DNA of 50,811 bases from CAYLPT01 sp964385645 (GCA_964385645.1 CAYLPT010000095.1:1-50811); one strand, 5' to 3'. Positions 7,804 through 16,407 are shown, counted from the stretch's first letter. The notes: generated by a model not told the origin, from the sequence alone. Numbers and translations: made by a program.

Positions 7804-8931
7804 ATGACCCAGCTCTCGCTCAAGCCCCCTGGGGCCCGGTACGACGCCGTCGCGCTCGGCGAGGTGATGCTGCGGATAGACCCGGGCGACGTGCCCATGC
7901 GCCGCGCCCGTGGGGCGCGCTTCTGGCACGGCGGGGGGGAGACGAACGTCGCAGAGGGACTGAGCGCCTGCTTTGGCCTCAAGGCGGCGGTCGTCACCGC
8001 CCTGGTGGACGACGGCATCGGCCGCAACATCGAGCACCAGCTCCGGGAGGCAGGGCTCGACACCTCCCACATCATCTGGTTCTCCACCGACGGCAAGGGC
8101 CGCTTCTCCACCGACGCGAAGGGCACGCTGCACAACGGGCTCAACTTCACCTGGGCCGGCAAGGGCGTCCTGCCCTCGGTCACCGAGTATTACCGCGCCC
8201 ACACCCCCGTGCGCGAGCTCAAGCCCGGCGACGTGGACTGGGAGCGAATCTTCTCCGGCGGCGTGCGCTGGTTCCACACCGGCGGCATCTACACGCTCAT
8301 CTCGCCCACCTCCTCCGAGCTCGCCATAGAGGCCATGGAGGCCGCCGGCCGCCACGGGGCCTTCCGCTCCTTCGACCTCAACTACCGGGCGAAGGTGGAG
8401 CCGGACAAGGAGCGGGCGCGCGCCATCAACCGCCGTATTCTTCCCCACACCGATTTCCTCGTCGGCAACCAGTCCGACTTCGACGACGCTCTCGGCTATG
8501 AGGTGAGGAAGGTCCTGCCCTCCGAGCCCTTCGAGGCCTGGCTCAGCGCCTACCAGGAGACGCTGCGGCGGGTGGCGCAGGATTTCCCCAACCTCAAGCT
8601 GATCGGCACCCAGCTCCGCGCCGCCATAACTGCCGACCGCATCAGTTGGGGCGCGGTGCTCTACGACGTCGCCGGCGACACCATCCACCAGGCGGTGGTG
8701 AGGGAGAACGTGGAGATCGCCGACCGCACCGGCGGCGGCGACTCCTTCATGTCCGGGGTGGCGGCCGCGCTGCTCAAGGGGCAGGACCTGGAGACGGCGG
8801 TGCAGTGGGGCGCGGCGCACGGGATCCTGGTGCAGGAGACGCCCGGCGATACCACGATGGTGACCCAGAGGGAGGTGGAGCGGGAGGTCCAGCGCGCGCT
8901 CAAGGGAGGAGGCGTGAGCGCCCTGCGCTGA
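7804..8931 (+). CDS. kdgK: PfkB-family sugar kinase, probable 2-keto-3-deoxygluconate kinase
   Basis: A 375-residue ribokinase/PfkB-family kinase. The C-terminal signature reads DRTGGGDSFMSG; its aspartate is the catalytic base and the GGGD turn forms the anion hole, where most members have GAGD. FRSFDLNYRAKV in the middle and the N-terminal GEVMLRI strand are typical of KDG kinases. It should phosphorylate 2-keto-3-deoxygluconate to KDPG with ATP in the cytoplasm. GGAGGA just before the ATG supports the start. It is divergent from the sugar-acid operon and followed 44 bases later by a KDPG-type aldolase, which together give the lower half of an Entner-Doudoroff-like route. Other 2-keto-3-deoxy acids remain possible substrates. 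Confidence 0.82.
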   Translation: MTQLSLKPPGARYDAVALGEVMLRIDPGDVPMRRARGARFWHGGGETNVAEGLSACFGLKAAVVTALVDDGIGRNIEHQLREAGLDTSHIIWFSTDGKGRFSTDAKGTLHNGLNFTWAGKGVLPSVTEYYRAHTPVRELKPGDVDWERIFSGGVRWFHTGGIYTLISPTSSELAIEAMEAAGRHGAFRSFDLNYRAKVEPDKERARAINRRILPHTDFLVGNQSDFDDALGYEVRKVLPSEPFEAWLSAYQETLRRVAQDFPNLKLIGTQLRAAITADRISWGAVLYDVAGDTIHQAVVRENVEIADRTGGGDSFMSGVAAALLKGQDLETAVQWGAAHGILVQETPGDTTMVTQREVEREVQRALKGGGVSALR

Positions 8932-8975
8932 CCCCGTCGGCATCGCCCCACCCCTGATTACAGGGAGGAAGGGAC

Positions 8976-9728
8976 ATGCGCAGCTACCAGCGCGACCGCG
9001 CCCGCGTGGACGCCGCCCTGCGGGCCAGCGGCGTGGTCGTGGTCATGAATCGGGATCACGCCAAGGAGCCCGAGCACCTGGTCACCACCATGTGGGAGGT
9101 GTATCAGGCAGGCTATGTGGCCGAGTGCACCTTCCGCATCGAAGCCGCGCTCATCAAGGAGGCGATGGCGGAGCTTACGCGCCGCCGCGCGGAGGCGCCG
9201 GCCGACAAGCCCTTCGTCTTGGGCGTCGGCAGCGTGATCAACCCGAAGGAGCTGGAGGCCGCGATCGAGCTGGGCTTCGACATGGTGGTGGCGCCGGCGA
9301 ACGTGATGGGCGGCTATGGCGAGGGCAAGGAGTTCGTGCGCATAGCGCGGGAGGCGAATGTCTTCTCGGCGCCCGCGGTCCTCTCGCCGACCGAGCTCCA
9401 GTACTTCATCGAGCGAGACGACGGCCTGGAGCCCGACTGTGTTAAGGTGTTCCCCGCCGGGGTGCACGGCCCCAGCGGAATCGGGGCCCTCCTCGCCCCC
9501 TATGTCCGGGACCGACACCGAGGGCGGATGATCATGCCCACGGGCGGCGTCAACCACGAGACGGGCCCGCAGTACCAGGAGCACATCGCCAAGCGCGGGT
9601 ACCACCCGGTGCTGGGCATGTCGAGCCCGCTCGATCTGGTCGGCAAGCGGGGCAGGCCCGGGGACCCGGAGACGATCCGCGAGTCGCTCGCGGCCTTCAA
9701 GGCAAGCTTCCGGCCATACTCGCCCTAG
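8976..9728 (+). CDS. KDPG/KHG-type aldolase
   Basis: A 250-residue class I aldolase of the KDPG/KHG family, a little longer than E. coli Eda. CVKVFPAG (155-162) carries the Schiff-base lysine at 157. GPSGIGALLAPY and MPTGGVN are the phosphate-binding segments. Glu50, in AECTFR, matches the catalytic glutamate position. It should split KDPG, or a related 2-keto-3-deoxy sugar acid, into pyruvate and an aldehyde. GGGAGGAAGG before the ATG is a strong ribosome site. It is paired with the upstream kinase. Its stop TAG lies in a CTAG tetranucleotide that also provides the stop of the convergent acetyltransferase gene. Confidence 0.85.
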   Translation: MRSYQRDRARVDAALRASGVVVVMNRDHAKEPEHLVTTMWEVYQAGYVAECTFRIEAALIKEAMAELTRRRAEAPADKPFVLGVGSVINPKELEAAIELGFDMVVAPANVMGGYGEGKEFVRIAREANVFSAPAVLSPTELQYFIERDDGLEPDCVKVFPAGVHGPSGIGALLAPYVRDRHRGRMIMPTGGVNHETGPQYQEHIAKRGYHPVLGMSSPLDLVGKRGRPGDPETIRESLAAFKASFRPYSP

Positions 9729-10255
9729 CGCGCCCGCTGCGCGCGCCACTCCTCGGCGAGCAGGGCCATCGAGACCGAATCCAGCCACCGCCCTCGCTTC
9801 CAGTGCGCCTCCCGGTGGAGGCCCTCCTGGCGGAACCCGCACTTCTCATAGCAGCGGCGGGCGCGCGCGTTCTCGGCGAAGACCTCCAGGTGAATCCGGT
9901 GCAGGCCCAGGTCCTCGAAGCCGATCCGGCACACCTCGCGCACTGCGGCCGCGCCGCAGCCCCGGTCCCAGTGGGACTTGTCGCCGATGATGATCCCGAA
10001 GCCTGCACTGCGCCCAGACGCGTCGAAGTGCAGCGCGCAGTTGCCGATATGGCGCCCATCGGCCTCGATTGCCCAGTTGCGCGAGGCGGCCCCGGGCCGG
10101 GAGATGCTCTCGAACCACTCCCGCTCCGCCTCCAGCGTGATCGCGCCCGACTCCAGGATGGTGAACTCGGTCACCTCCGGGTCGTTCAGCCACTCGACGT
10201 AGTCGGGCAGATCGGCCTCGGTGATCGGCCTCAGCATGACCCGCGGCTCGCCCAT
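9725..10255 (-). CDS. GNAT acetyltransferase, RimJ/RimL type
   Basis: A 176-residue GNAT N-acetyltransferase. It has the N-terminal LRPITEADLPDYVEWLNDPE pattern of the RimJ/RimL subgroup. The CoA-binding strand region follows (GFGIIIGDKSHWDRGCG), and the C-terminal RCYEKCGFRQEG stretch is typical of the family. It probably acetylates a protein N-terminus or a small amine. I chose the ATG at 10255 because AGGAGG precedes it by 7 bases; an in-frame ATG at 10291 lacks a comparable site. It lies downstream of the alcohol dehydrogenase, but a hairpin separates them. The gene shares a CTAG stop with the convergent aldolase. The acceptor is unknown. Confidence 0.85.
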   Translation of the reverse strand: MGEPRVMLRPITEADLPDYVEWLNDPEVTEFTILESGAITLEAEREWFESISRPGAASRNWAIEADGRHIGNCALHFDASGRSAGFGIIIGDKSHWDRGCGAAAVREVCRIGFEDLGLHRIHLEVFAENARARRCYEKCGFRQEGLHREAHWKRGRWLDSVSMALLAEEWRAQRAR

Positions 10256-10320
10256 GCGCCTGCCTCCTGGTGCTGCCGGAGAGCCCGGCATCTCTCGCCC
10301 GGGCCCGCCCCCGCGCCCCC

Positions 10321-10336
10321 GCCGCGGGACCGCGGC
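10321..10336 (-). terminator. Compact GC hairpin at the end of the alcohol dehydrogenase gene
   Basis: GCCGCG (10321-10326) pairs with CGCGGC (10331-10336) over a four-base loop, abutting the stop codon of the dehydrogenase at 10337-10339. There is no T-tract. Confidence 0.4.
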
Positions 10337-11353
10337 TCACAGGTCAATGAAGACCTTCATGATGCCGGCGCCCTGGGCCTCGATGTAGCGGTAGGCGTCG
10401 AGCCAGTTCTCGAAGGCGAAGTGCCTCGACTCCAGGGGCTCGGTGACGATCTCCCCCGCGGCGATGCGCTGCACCGCCTCCTCGTAGTCCGGGTGGCGGT
10501 ACATGAGGGTGCCGACGAGGGTCAGCTCCCGGTCGCCGATCACCGCCAGGTCCATCGGCGGCTTCTCCTGGAACACCGCCACCACCACCACCGTCCCGCC
10601 CTTGTTCACCTCCTCGACGGCCGCCGAGATTGCGGCCGACGCGCCCGCGCACTCCAGCGCGATGTCGAAGCCCTCCTGCCCGAAGACGCGCGCCGCGGCC
10701 TGCCCGAGCGGCTCGGCGGCCGCGTTCGACACCGCGGTCAGCTTGCAGGCGCGGGCCACCTCCAGCCGGAAGTCGCTGATGTCGGTGATGAGGACATTGG
10801 CGCCCCGGCACCGGCACATCTGCGCCACCAGGTTGCCGATGGGCCCCGCGCCGAGCACCACCACATTGCGGCCGCTCATCTCGCCAGCGCGGCCGCTGGC
10901 GTGCACGGCGACCGCGGTCGGCTCCACCAGCGCGCCCTGCACGAAGGTAAAGGAGTCGGGCAGCAGCACCAGCTTGTCGGCGTCCACCGGGAAGAGGTCC
11001 TGGCCCACCCCGTCGGTCTGGAAGCCGAAGACGCGCAGGTCGTCGCAGATGTTGTACTCGCCCCGGCGGCACGGCGCGCACCGCCCGCACACAACCTGCG
11101 GCCGCGCGGTGACGCGCGCCCCGACCGGTACGCCCGCCACGCCCTCGCCCACCGCCTCGACCACCGCGGCAAACTCGTGCCCCTGCACCTTGGGGTAGTG
11201 CATGAAAGGGTGCCGGCCGTGGTAGGCGTGCACATCGCTGCCGCAGATGCCGATGCACTTGATGCGCAGCAGCACCTGCCCCGGCCCGGCGGTCGGCTCG
11301 GGGACGTCGCGGTACTCGATTGCCCCCGGCCCGGTCATCACGGCCTGCCTCAT
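10337..11353 (-). CDS. Zinc-dependent medium-chain alcohol/polyol dehydrogenase
   Basis: A 338-residue MDR-family dehydrogenase of the sorbitol/threonine/idonate dehydrogenase type. Cys37, His59 and Glu60 (GICGSD, GHE) fit the catalytic zinc site. Cys89, Cys92, Cys95 and Cys103 fit the structural zinc lobe. VVVLGAGPIGNLVAQ is the NAD-binding turn. It should oxidise a secondary alcohol of a polyol, sugar acid or amino alcohol with NAD(P). The frame is open upstream, but AAGGAGGAGG precedes the ATG at 11353 and the family homology starts there. It is divergent from rtcB. The substrate cannot be fixed from sequence. Confidence 0.88.
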   Translation of the reverse strand: MRQAVMTGPGAIEYRDVPEPTAGPGQVLLRIKCIGICGSDVHAYHGRHPFMHYPKVQGHEFAAVVEAVGEGVAGVPVGARVTARPQVVCGRCAPCRRGEYNICDDLRVFGFQTDGVGQDLFPVDADKLVLLPDSFTFVQGALVEPTAVAVHASGRAGEMSGRNVVVLGAGPIGNLVAQMCRCRGANVLITDISDFRLEVARACKLTAVSNAAAEPLGQAAARVFGQEGFDIALECAGASAAISAAVEEVNKGGTVVVVAVFQEKPPMDLAVIGDRELTLVGTLMYRHPDYEEAVQRIAAGEIVTEPLESRHFAFENWLDAYRYIEAQGAGIMKVFIDL

Positions 11354-11587
11354 CCCGGCCTCCTCCTTTGCGCGCTGACGCGGGCCACTTCTGGGGCGTC
11401 GGGTTGAGCCCTGCCGCACAGGCGCACGGTTGCGGTGAAGACAGACCCGCGGCCCGGGCGGCGACCAGTGAGGCCGCTGCCCCGCGCCCGGCGTCTCCGG
11501 GGCTCGGGATGCCGTGCACCTGTCCTGCTGGGGCTGGTCCTCGGCGGCGAGTGTGACAAGCAGGCCGGCCCGTTGCAGGCCCGCGCC

Positions 11588-11616
11588 TTGCGCGCGACGC
11601 CGCCGGCCCGTAGTAT
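11588..11616 (+). promoter_or_regulatory. Sigma-70-like promoter of rtcB
   Basis: TTGCGC (11588-11593), a 17-base spacer and TAGTAT (11611-11616). The predicted start near 11623 leaves a leader of about 35 bases before the TTG start codon. Confidence 0.6.
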
Positions 11617-11622
11617 GGGGGT

Positions 11623-11643
11623 GGCCCCAGCCAGGCCGGGGCC
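11623..11643 (+). promoter_or_regulatory. Leader hairpin of rtcB abutting the ribosome site
   Basis: GGCCCC (11623-11628) pairs with GGGGCC (11638-11643) over a 9-base loop, starting at the predicted transcript 5' end and touching the GGGAGG ribosome site that follows. It may protect the 5' end or tune initiation. Confidence 0.35.
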
Positions 11644-11657
11644 GGGAGGTGACTGCG

Positions 11658-13118
11658 TTGGCCAGGGAATGGAGCGGACAGGTAGAGCGCATTGACGAGT
11701 ACCGGTGGCGGATCCCGCGGCGCTACAAGCCCGAGATGCGCACCGACGGGATCGTGTACGCCTCCTCGGAGATGATGCGGGAGCTGCGCCAGGACAACTC
11801 CCTCGAGCAGGTGGCGAACGTCGCCTGCCTGCCTGGCATCGTGGGCAGCTCGCTGGCGATGCCCGATATCCACTACGGGTACGGCTTCCCGATTGGCGGG
11901 GTGGCGGCGACCGACATCTCCGAGGGTGTGGTCTCGCCAGGGGGCGTGGGATATGACATCAACTGCGGCGTGAGGCTGCTGCGCACCACGCTCACGCGGG
12001 CCCAGGTCGAGCCACGCATCAAGGACATCGTCAACCGCATCTTCACCGAGGTCCCCTCGGGCGTCGGCAGCAAGGGCAAGGTCCGCGTCGACGCCCGGGA
12101 GCTCAAGCGCGTGCTGCGGGAGGGCGCCCGGTGGGCGGTGTCCCAGGGCATGGGCTGGCCGGAGGACCCGGATCACATCGAGGACGGAGGCAAGATCGAG
12201 GGGGCGGACGCGGAGGCGCTCACCGAGCGGGCCATCGAGCGCGGCCGGCCCCAGCTCGGCACCCTCGGCGCGGGCAACCACTTCCTAGAGGTGCAGGTCG
12301 TGGACGAGATCTACGACCAGCACACCGCGCGGGCGCTCGGCCTCGAGGCGGTGGACCAGGTCACGGTGATGATCCACACCGGCTCGCGCGGGCTAGGCTA
12401 CCAGGTGTGCGACGACGCGCTCCAGGAGATGCAGAAGGCCGTGCAGAGGTACGGGATCGCGCTGCCCGACCGACAGCTCGCCTGCGCGCCCGTCGAGTCT
12501 CCTGAGGGCCGCCAGTACCTCGCCGGGATGGCCGCCGCGGCGAACTACGCGTGGGCCAATCGCCAGTGCATCACTCACTGGACGCGGGAGGCCTTCGAGC
12601 AGGTGTTCCAGACCAGCGCCCGCGAGCTGGGCATGGAGATCATCTACGATGTCGCGCACAACGTCGCCAAGCTGGAGAGCCACGAGGTGAACGGCGAGCG
12701 GCGGAGGCTGTGCGTCCATCGCAAGGGCGCGACGCGGGCCTTCGGGCCCGGCCGGCCCGAGCTCGCCGCCCACCATCGGGAGACGGGCCAGCCGGTGATC
12801 GTACCGGGGGACATGGGCCGGGCCTCCTTTCTCCTGGTGGGCACCGAGCGGGCGATGAAGGAGACCTGGGGCTCGACCTGCCACGGCGCGGGGCGGCTGC
12901 TGAGCCGGCACGAGGCGATCCGCCGGGGCCGGGGCCGCAACATCGCCGAGGAGCTGGCGGGCAAGGGCGTCTACGTGCGGGCCGCGAGCCGCCAGGTGCT
13001 GGCCGAGGAGATGCCGGAGGCCTACAAGGACGTGGACGAGGTGGTGCGGGTGTGCCACGAGGCCGGCATCTCGAAGCTCGTCGCCCGCCTCCGCCCGATC
13101 GGGGTGATGAAGGGGTAG
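11658..13118 (+). CDS. rtcB: RNA-splicing ligase RtcB (tRNA-splicing ligase / RNA repair)
   Basis: A 486-residue RtcB, a manganese- and GTP-dependent ligase that joins 2',3'-cyclic phosphate or 3'-phosphate ends to 5'-OH RNA ends in the cytoplasm. GGVGYDINCGVRLL (96-109) supplies the metal-binding Asp100 and Cys103. GTLGAGNHFLEVQ and MIHTGSRGLGYQ carry further metal ligands. CHGAGRLLSRHEA contains the histidine that is guanylylated. The long open frame upstream is not homologous. I chose the TTG at 11658 because GGGAGG precedes it by 8-9 bases, while an in-frame GTG at 11649 overlaps that site. No archease or rtcA gene is adjacent. It is convergent with the sugar isomerase gene. Confidence 0.95.
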   Translation: MAREWSGQVERIDEYRWRIPRRYKPEMRTDGIVYASSEMMRELRQDNSLEQVANVACLPGIVGSSLAMPDIHYGYGFPIGGVAATDISEGVVSPGGVGYDINCGVRLLRTTLTRAQVEPRIKDIVNRIFTEVPSGVGSKGKVRVDARELKRVLREGARWAVSQGMGWPEDPDHIEDGGKIEGADAEALTERAIERGRPQLGTLGAGNHFLEVQVVDEIYDQHTARALGLEAVDQVTVMIHTGSRGLGYQVCDDALQEMQKAVQRYGIALPDRQLACAPVESPEGRQYLAGMAAAANYAWANRQCITHWTREAFEQVFQTSARELGMEIIYDVAHNVAKLESHEVNGERRRLCVHRKGATRAFGPGRPELAAHHRETGQPVIVPGDMGRASFLLVGTERAMKETWGSTCHGAGRLLSRHEAIRRGRGRNIAEELAGKGVYVRAASRQVLAEEMPEAYKDVDEVVRVCHEAGISKLVARLRPIGVMKG

Positions 13119-13157
13119 CGGGGTCTGCACGGCGCGTCGAGCGGGAGGCGCGTCCCC

Positions 13158-14057
13158 CTACCCTCCGTACCACCTCTCTCCCATCCGCAGCTCGCCGGTC
13201 CAGATGCCGCGGATCATGTCCTTGGACTCCTGGCAGTGGCGGATCACCTGGGCGATGTCCTGGCCCTGGATCTCGCACACGATGGGGCCGGCGTAGCCAT
13301 CCTCCCGCAGGCGCTCATAGGCGCCCTGGAAGTCTATCATGTTGTTGAGGTGGGGCGGCTGGTGCTCCATGAAGTTGCCCCAGTAGTGGTTCACCCCGTT
13401 GTGGTGGACCTCGACGATCCGGCCCTTGAAGGTCTCGAGCAGCGCGAGGAACCGCTCATCGGAGAACACCGCCATGTAGGCGTGGCCGATGTCCAGGTTG
13501 ATCCCCCACCCGGGCACCCGCTCGCACACGAACTGCAGCAGGTCCGGCCCGCCCACCTCGTAGCCGATGGGCAGCTCGTGCGCGCGGGCGAGCTCGACGG
13601 CGTGGAGCGCGTAGTCGAGGTTGTACTGCCACAGCGCCTCCCGGCCCCGCACGAAGCCCCAGGTCGGCCCGCCCATGTGGAAGGTCATCGCCGCCGCCTT
13701 CAGGCGCACCGCCAGCTCGATGCAGCGGTCGTAGTAGTCCCAGGTGAGCCGCCGCAGATGCCGGTTCGCCGAGCACAGGTTCCAGTCCAGGTGCGGCGAG
13801 TGGACCGTCACCCACTGGAATCCGGACAGCGCGTCGGCCAGTCGGTCGAGGTCGGCCTCGGCGGCCTCGAATAGATCGAGGCCGACGTTGGGGTGGTTCT
13901 CGGGGTAGCCGAGCTGGGCCTGATCGAGGGTGGGCACGACCTCGAAGCCCGCGAAGCCGGCCTCCCGCACCATACGGATGGCGTCGTAGATGGTCTCCCC
14001 GTGGGTCGAGGGCAGGAAGTGGGTCGAGATGCCGATGCGGTCCTCGATGGGCAGCAT
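13158..14057 (-). CDS. Sugar phosphate isomerase/epimerase (xylose isomerase-like TIM barrel)
   Basis: A 299-residue AP-endonuclease-2/xylose-isomerase-like TIM barrel. Typical features are FAGFEVVP early, TVHSPHLDWN, MTFHMGGP, YEVGG, NLDIGHAYMA and VEVHHNG. Together these give the metal-binding Glu, Asp and His residues of the sugar isomerase/epimerase group. It should isomerise or epimerise a keto sugar or inosose with a divalent metal. The ATG at 14057 is preceded by GGAGG at about 10 bases. It follows the pdx-mla-DUF362 run on the same strand, but a hairpin at 14113-14127 separates them. The substrate is unknown. Confidence 0.85.
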   Translation of the reverse strand: MLPIEDRIGISTHFLPSTHGETIYDAIRMVREAGFAGFEVVPTLDQAQLGYPENHPNVGLDLFEAAEADLDRLADALSGFQWVTVHSPHLDWNLCSANRHLRRLTWDYYDRCIELAVRLKAAAMTFHMGGPTWGFVRGREALWQYNLDYALHAVELARAHELPIGYEVGGPDLLQFVCERVPGWGINLDIGHAYMAVFSDERFLALLETFKGRIVEVHHNGVNHYWGNFMEHQPPHLNNMIDFQGAYERLREDGYAGPIVCEIQGQDIAQVIRHCQESKDMIRGIWTGELRMGERWYGG

Positions 14058-14112
14058 GGGGCAGTGGCCTCCGTGGGCGGTGTGGGCGCCGAGCGCCGCG
14101 CCAGTCTAGCGT

Positions 14113-14127
14113 CGGGGCCCTGCCCCG
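14113..14127 (-). terminator. Compact hairpin after the DUF362 gene
   Basis: CGGGGC (14113-14118) pairs with GCCCCG (14122-14127) over a three-base loop, starting 13 bases past the DUF362 stop. It probably ends the pdx-mla transcript. Confidence 0.45.
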
Positions 14128-14140
14128 TCAATGACGCGCC

Positions 14141-14974
14141 TCAGCGCGCGGGCAGAAAGGGCCTGCGCACCCGCGCGACGGGCACGCCGCGGACCGCGAT
14201 GCGCTCGGGCCGCACCTCGCCCAGGCCTGCCTCCGCGGCCAGCCGCAGGTGCTCGACCTCGCCCGGGTCCACCCCCATCACCAGGCAGCCCACCGCATCG
14301 GTCGCCACCGGGTCGAGCCCGGCGATGACCAGGTCCATCCTCACCGGGGTGCCCGCGGTCTCGTGGCGCTCGGAGCCGACAATCCCGTCCACCACCGTTA
14401 GCGCCGGCCGCAGCACCGTCGCCAGGTCGCGCAGGCGCTGGTGGAGGTCCCGGTGCATAGCGCTCTTCTCGGGGAAGACCGCGCCCATGAGGTTCTTGAT
14501 CCCAAGGGTGACGTCGGCCAGGCAGTGGCGCTTCAGCTTCGGCAGGTTGACCAGGCAGTCGGCCTCCAACACCGTGCGGGCGATCCGCACCCGATGGAGC
14601 GAGAGCGCGCCGGGGATCTCGAGCGGGACGTGCTCGTCGTCGAAGAGGTTGAGCAGGCGCACGCCCAGGTCGCTCGCCAGCGCGGGCAGTCCGACAAGCT
14701 CGAAAGCGCGCTCGGTGTTGGCGCGGCTCCAGTTGCTCTCGGCGATGGTGATGTGTCGGCAGCCTAGCCCCTTGAGCCAGCGCACCAGGGCGGCGATGAT
14801 GCGCGGGTCGGTGGTCACCCCGTCCGCGGGCGATCGGGGCTCGACGTAGTTCGGCTTCAGGACAACGCGGCCCTCGCGCTTGATCGCGGCCTGGGCGTCC
14901 ACCAGCTCCAGCGCGTCCCGGACGAGGGTCTCGGGGTCGGGGCCGTGGGTGATTGCGACCACGGGGCCCGGCAT
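14141..14974 (-). CDS. DUF362 domain protein
   Basis: A 277-residue DUF362 protein. The family features visible are VLKPNYVEPRSP, TTDPRIIAALVRWLKGLG, IAESNW, CLVNLPKLKRHC and TLGIKNLMGAV. Members are of uncertain function, often linked to Fe-S proteins or redox enzymes; this copy has no appended ferredoxin motif. The frame is open well upstream, but homology begins at MPGPVVAITHG and AAGGAGG precedes the ATG at 14974. It is the last gene of a same-strand run after mlaD (31-base gap), so it is likely co-transcribed with the lipid transport genes. I cannot say whether it works with them. Confidence 0.8.
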   Translation of the reverse strand: MPGPVVAITHGPDPETLVRDALELVDAQAAIKREGRVVLKPNYVEPRSPADGVTTDPRIIAALVRWLKGLGCRHITIAESNWSRANTERAFELVGLPALASDLGVRLLNLFDDEHVPLEIPGALSLHRVRIARTVLEADCLVNLPKLKRHCLADVTLGIKNLMGAVFPEKSAMHRDLHQRLRDLATVLRPALTVVDGIVGSERHETAGTPVRMDLVIAGLDPVATDAVGCLVMGVDPGEVEHLRLAAEAGLGEVRPERIAVRGVPVARVRRPFLPAR

Positions 14975-15005
14975 GGAGCCTCCTTCGAGGATGGAGTCGG
15001 GCAAG

Positions 15006-16394
15006 CTACTTCTGCAGTCTGACGCCGGCCACGAAGGCGGGGTCCTGTCCGACATCGCGCACGCCGGCCAGCAGGCTCCAGTGCTCCCGGCCCAGCACCA
15101 GAGGGATGTCCGCGAGCACATCGCCCCGGAGGGCGTTAGGGTCCGAGATGTCCAGCGAGAGCGCGGAGCCCCGCGGGAGCCGGAAGTCGAGCCCCAACCC
15201 GAGACGGGAGCGCACCAGGCCATAGCGCACCACGGCGAGGGACTGCGGCTCTCCGAGCTGGACGCTCACATCGGACTCGCCGCCGATGTCATCTATGCCC
15301 AGGCGCAGGAAGCGCTCGTCGTCGGTGCGGATGTCGAGCCGCCCGGAGGGGTAGGTGCGCCCCTCGGCGGGGGCGTAGACGATGTCGAAGGCGGCATCTA
15401 TCTGGGGCGGCTTGAGCCTCTCTCGCACGGCCGACAGGTCGGCGGTGATGGTCTCCGCCTCGGCCGCCACGCGAGGGATCGCCGGCGCTGCCCGGCGGAG
15501 CTCTCCCGATACGACCTCCAGGTCCTCGCCCACCCGCCGCAGCGAGATCGCCAGCTCGTGGACCGCAGACAGCGTCTCCTCCGCCTTCCGCTGGTGCTCG
15601 GGGTCGGAGAGCGCATCGGCGAGAATCTGGGTGAGGCGGGCCGCGTTCTCGGTGGTTCGGCGGGCGCTGGCAAGGGTCGCCCGCAGGTCGGCCAGCGTGG
15701 TCTCGGAGGCGAGCCCTTGCTCGAGGTGCGAGGCCATCCGCCGAAGATCCCCCACCGCGCCCCTGAAGTCGTTCAGGGCCGCCACCACCTGGGGGCGTGA
15801 CTCGTCGGCGAGGGCCCGTGCCGCCTCCCCCACCTGTGCCGCCGCCCGCGAGACCTCCACGAAGCTCTCCAGGGCCTGGGTGACCCCCTGGATCACCTCC
15901 TGCTCGGACAGGAGTGTCTGCACCAGCCGTGAGGTGCGGTTCAGGTTCTCGAGCAGGTCGAGCCCGGCGTCCACGATGTCGGCCAGCTCCGGCGCGGCGG
16001 TGCCCTCGACGCACACTCCATCCGTGAGGGGCGCGGCCGTGGGGCCGACCGGGGCCGGCAGCACCTGCACAAAGCGCTCCTGGATCAGGCCGGAGGTGGC
16101 GATCCGGAACTCGTAGCTGTCGTAAAGCGTGTAGTGGCGGCTGCGACGGATCCTCAGGAGCACCTCCGCCTTCAGCTCCCTGTTGATCGCGACCGATTCG
16201 ACCTCCCCGATCTTCACACCGGCCAGCCGTACCGGATCGCCTCGCTGCAGCCCCCGCGCATCCCCGAAGATGACACACACCTCGTAGGCGCCGACCCCCG
16301 CGCGGTAGCCCCGGATGTAGAGGGCGAACACCACGACCAGGGCCAGCGCCAGCAGGGTTATCATCCCGACTTTCACCTCAGCGCCGCTGCGCAT
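15006..16394 (-). CDS. mlaD: MlaD-type MCE protein with long helical stalk and barrel-like C-terminus
   Basis: A 462-residue MCE protein, much longer than E. coli MlaD (about 180 residues). Residues 11-28 are one transmembrane helix, and about 38-115 form the MCE domain (VIFGDARGLQRGDPVRLAGV). Residues 150-330 are predicted helix and coiled coil. The last 110 residues have alternating polar and hydrophobic strands (LDIRTDDERFLRLGIDDIG, SVQLGEPQSLAVVRYGLVRS), as in an outer-membrane barrel. MlaD proteins ending in a barrel are known from diderm Firmicutes as proposed trans-envelope bridges for phospholipids. The ATG at 16394 is preceded by AGGAGG; the upstream open frame is not homologous. It is encoded directly after mlaF and mlaE. 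Confidence 0.88.
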   Translation of the reverse strand: MRSGAEVKVGMITLLALALVVVFALYIRGYRAGVGAYEVCVIFGDARGLQRGDPVRLAGVKIGEVESVAINRELKAEVLLRIRRSRHYTLYDSYEFRIATSGLIQERFVQVLPAPVGPTAAPLTDGVCVEGTAAPELADIVDAGLDLLENLNRTSRLVQTLLSEQEVIQGVTQALESFVEVSRAAAQVGEAARALADESRPQVVAALNDFRGAVGDLRRMASHLEQGLASETTLADLRATLASARRTTENAARLTQILADALSDPEHQRKAEETLSAVHELAISLRRVGEDLEVVSGELRRAAPAIPRVAAEAETITADLSAVRERLKPPQIDAAFDIVYAPAEGRTYPSGRLDIRTDDERFLRLGIDDIGGESDVSVQLGEPQSLAVVRYGLVRSRLGLGLDFRLPRGSALSLDISDPNALRGDVLADIPLVLGREHWSLLAGVRDVGQDPAFVAGVRLQK

Positions 16395-16407
16395 CGAGAC
16401 CTCCTGG

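Larger units (their letters stand above)
11354..11657. other. Divergent intergenic region between alcohol dehydrogenase and rtcB (304 bases)
   Basis: No gene seen. The right end holds the rtcB promoter (11588-11616) and a leader hairpin. The left part holds the dehydrogenase ribosome site. The middle is GC-rich with no convincing promoter for the dehydrogenase and no recognisable RNA gene. Confidence 0.6.

Noticed and set aside
10337..11692. Extended N-termini of several genes: the alcohol dehydrogenase to 11692, rtcB from 11514, mlaF to 17655, mlaD to 16517, DUF362 to 15223, lysA from 19847, redoxin to 33197
   Set aside because: In each case the added residues are low-complexity with no homology, lie in gaps or neighbouring genes, and a better ribosome site precedes the internal start chosen.
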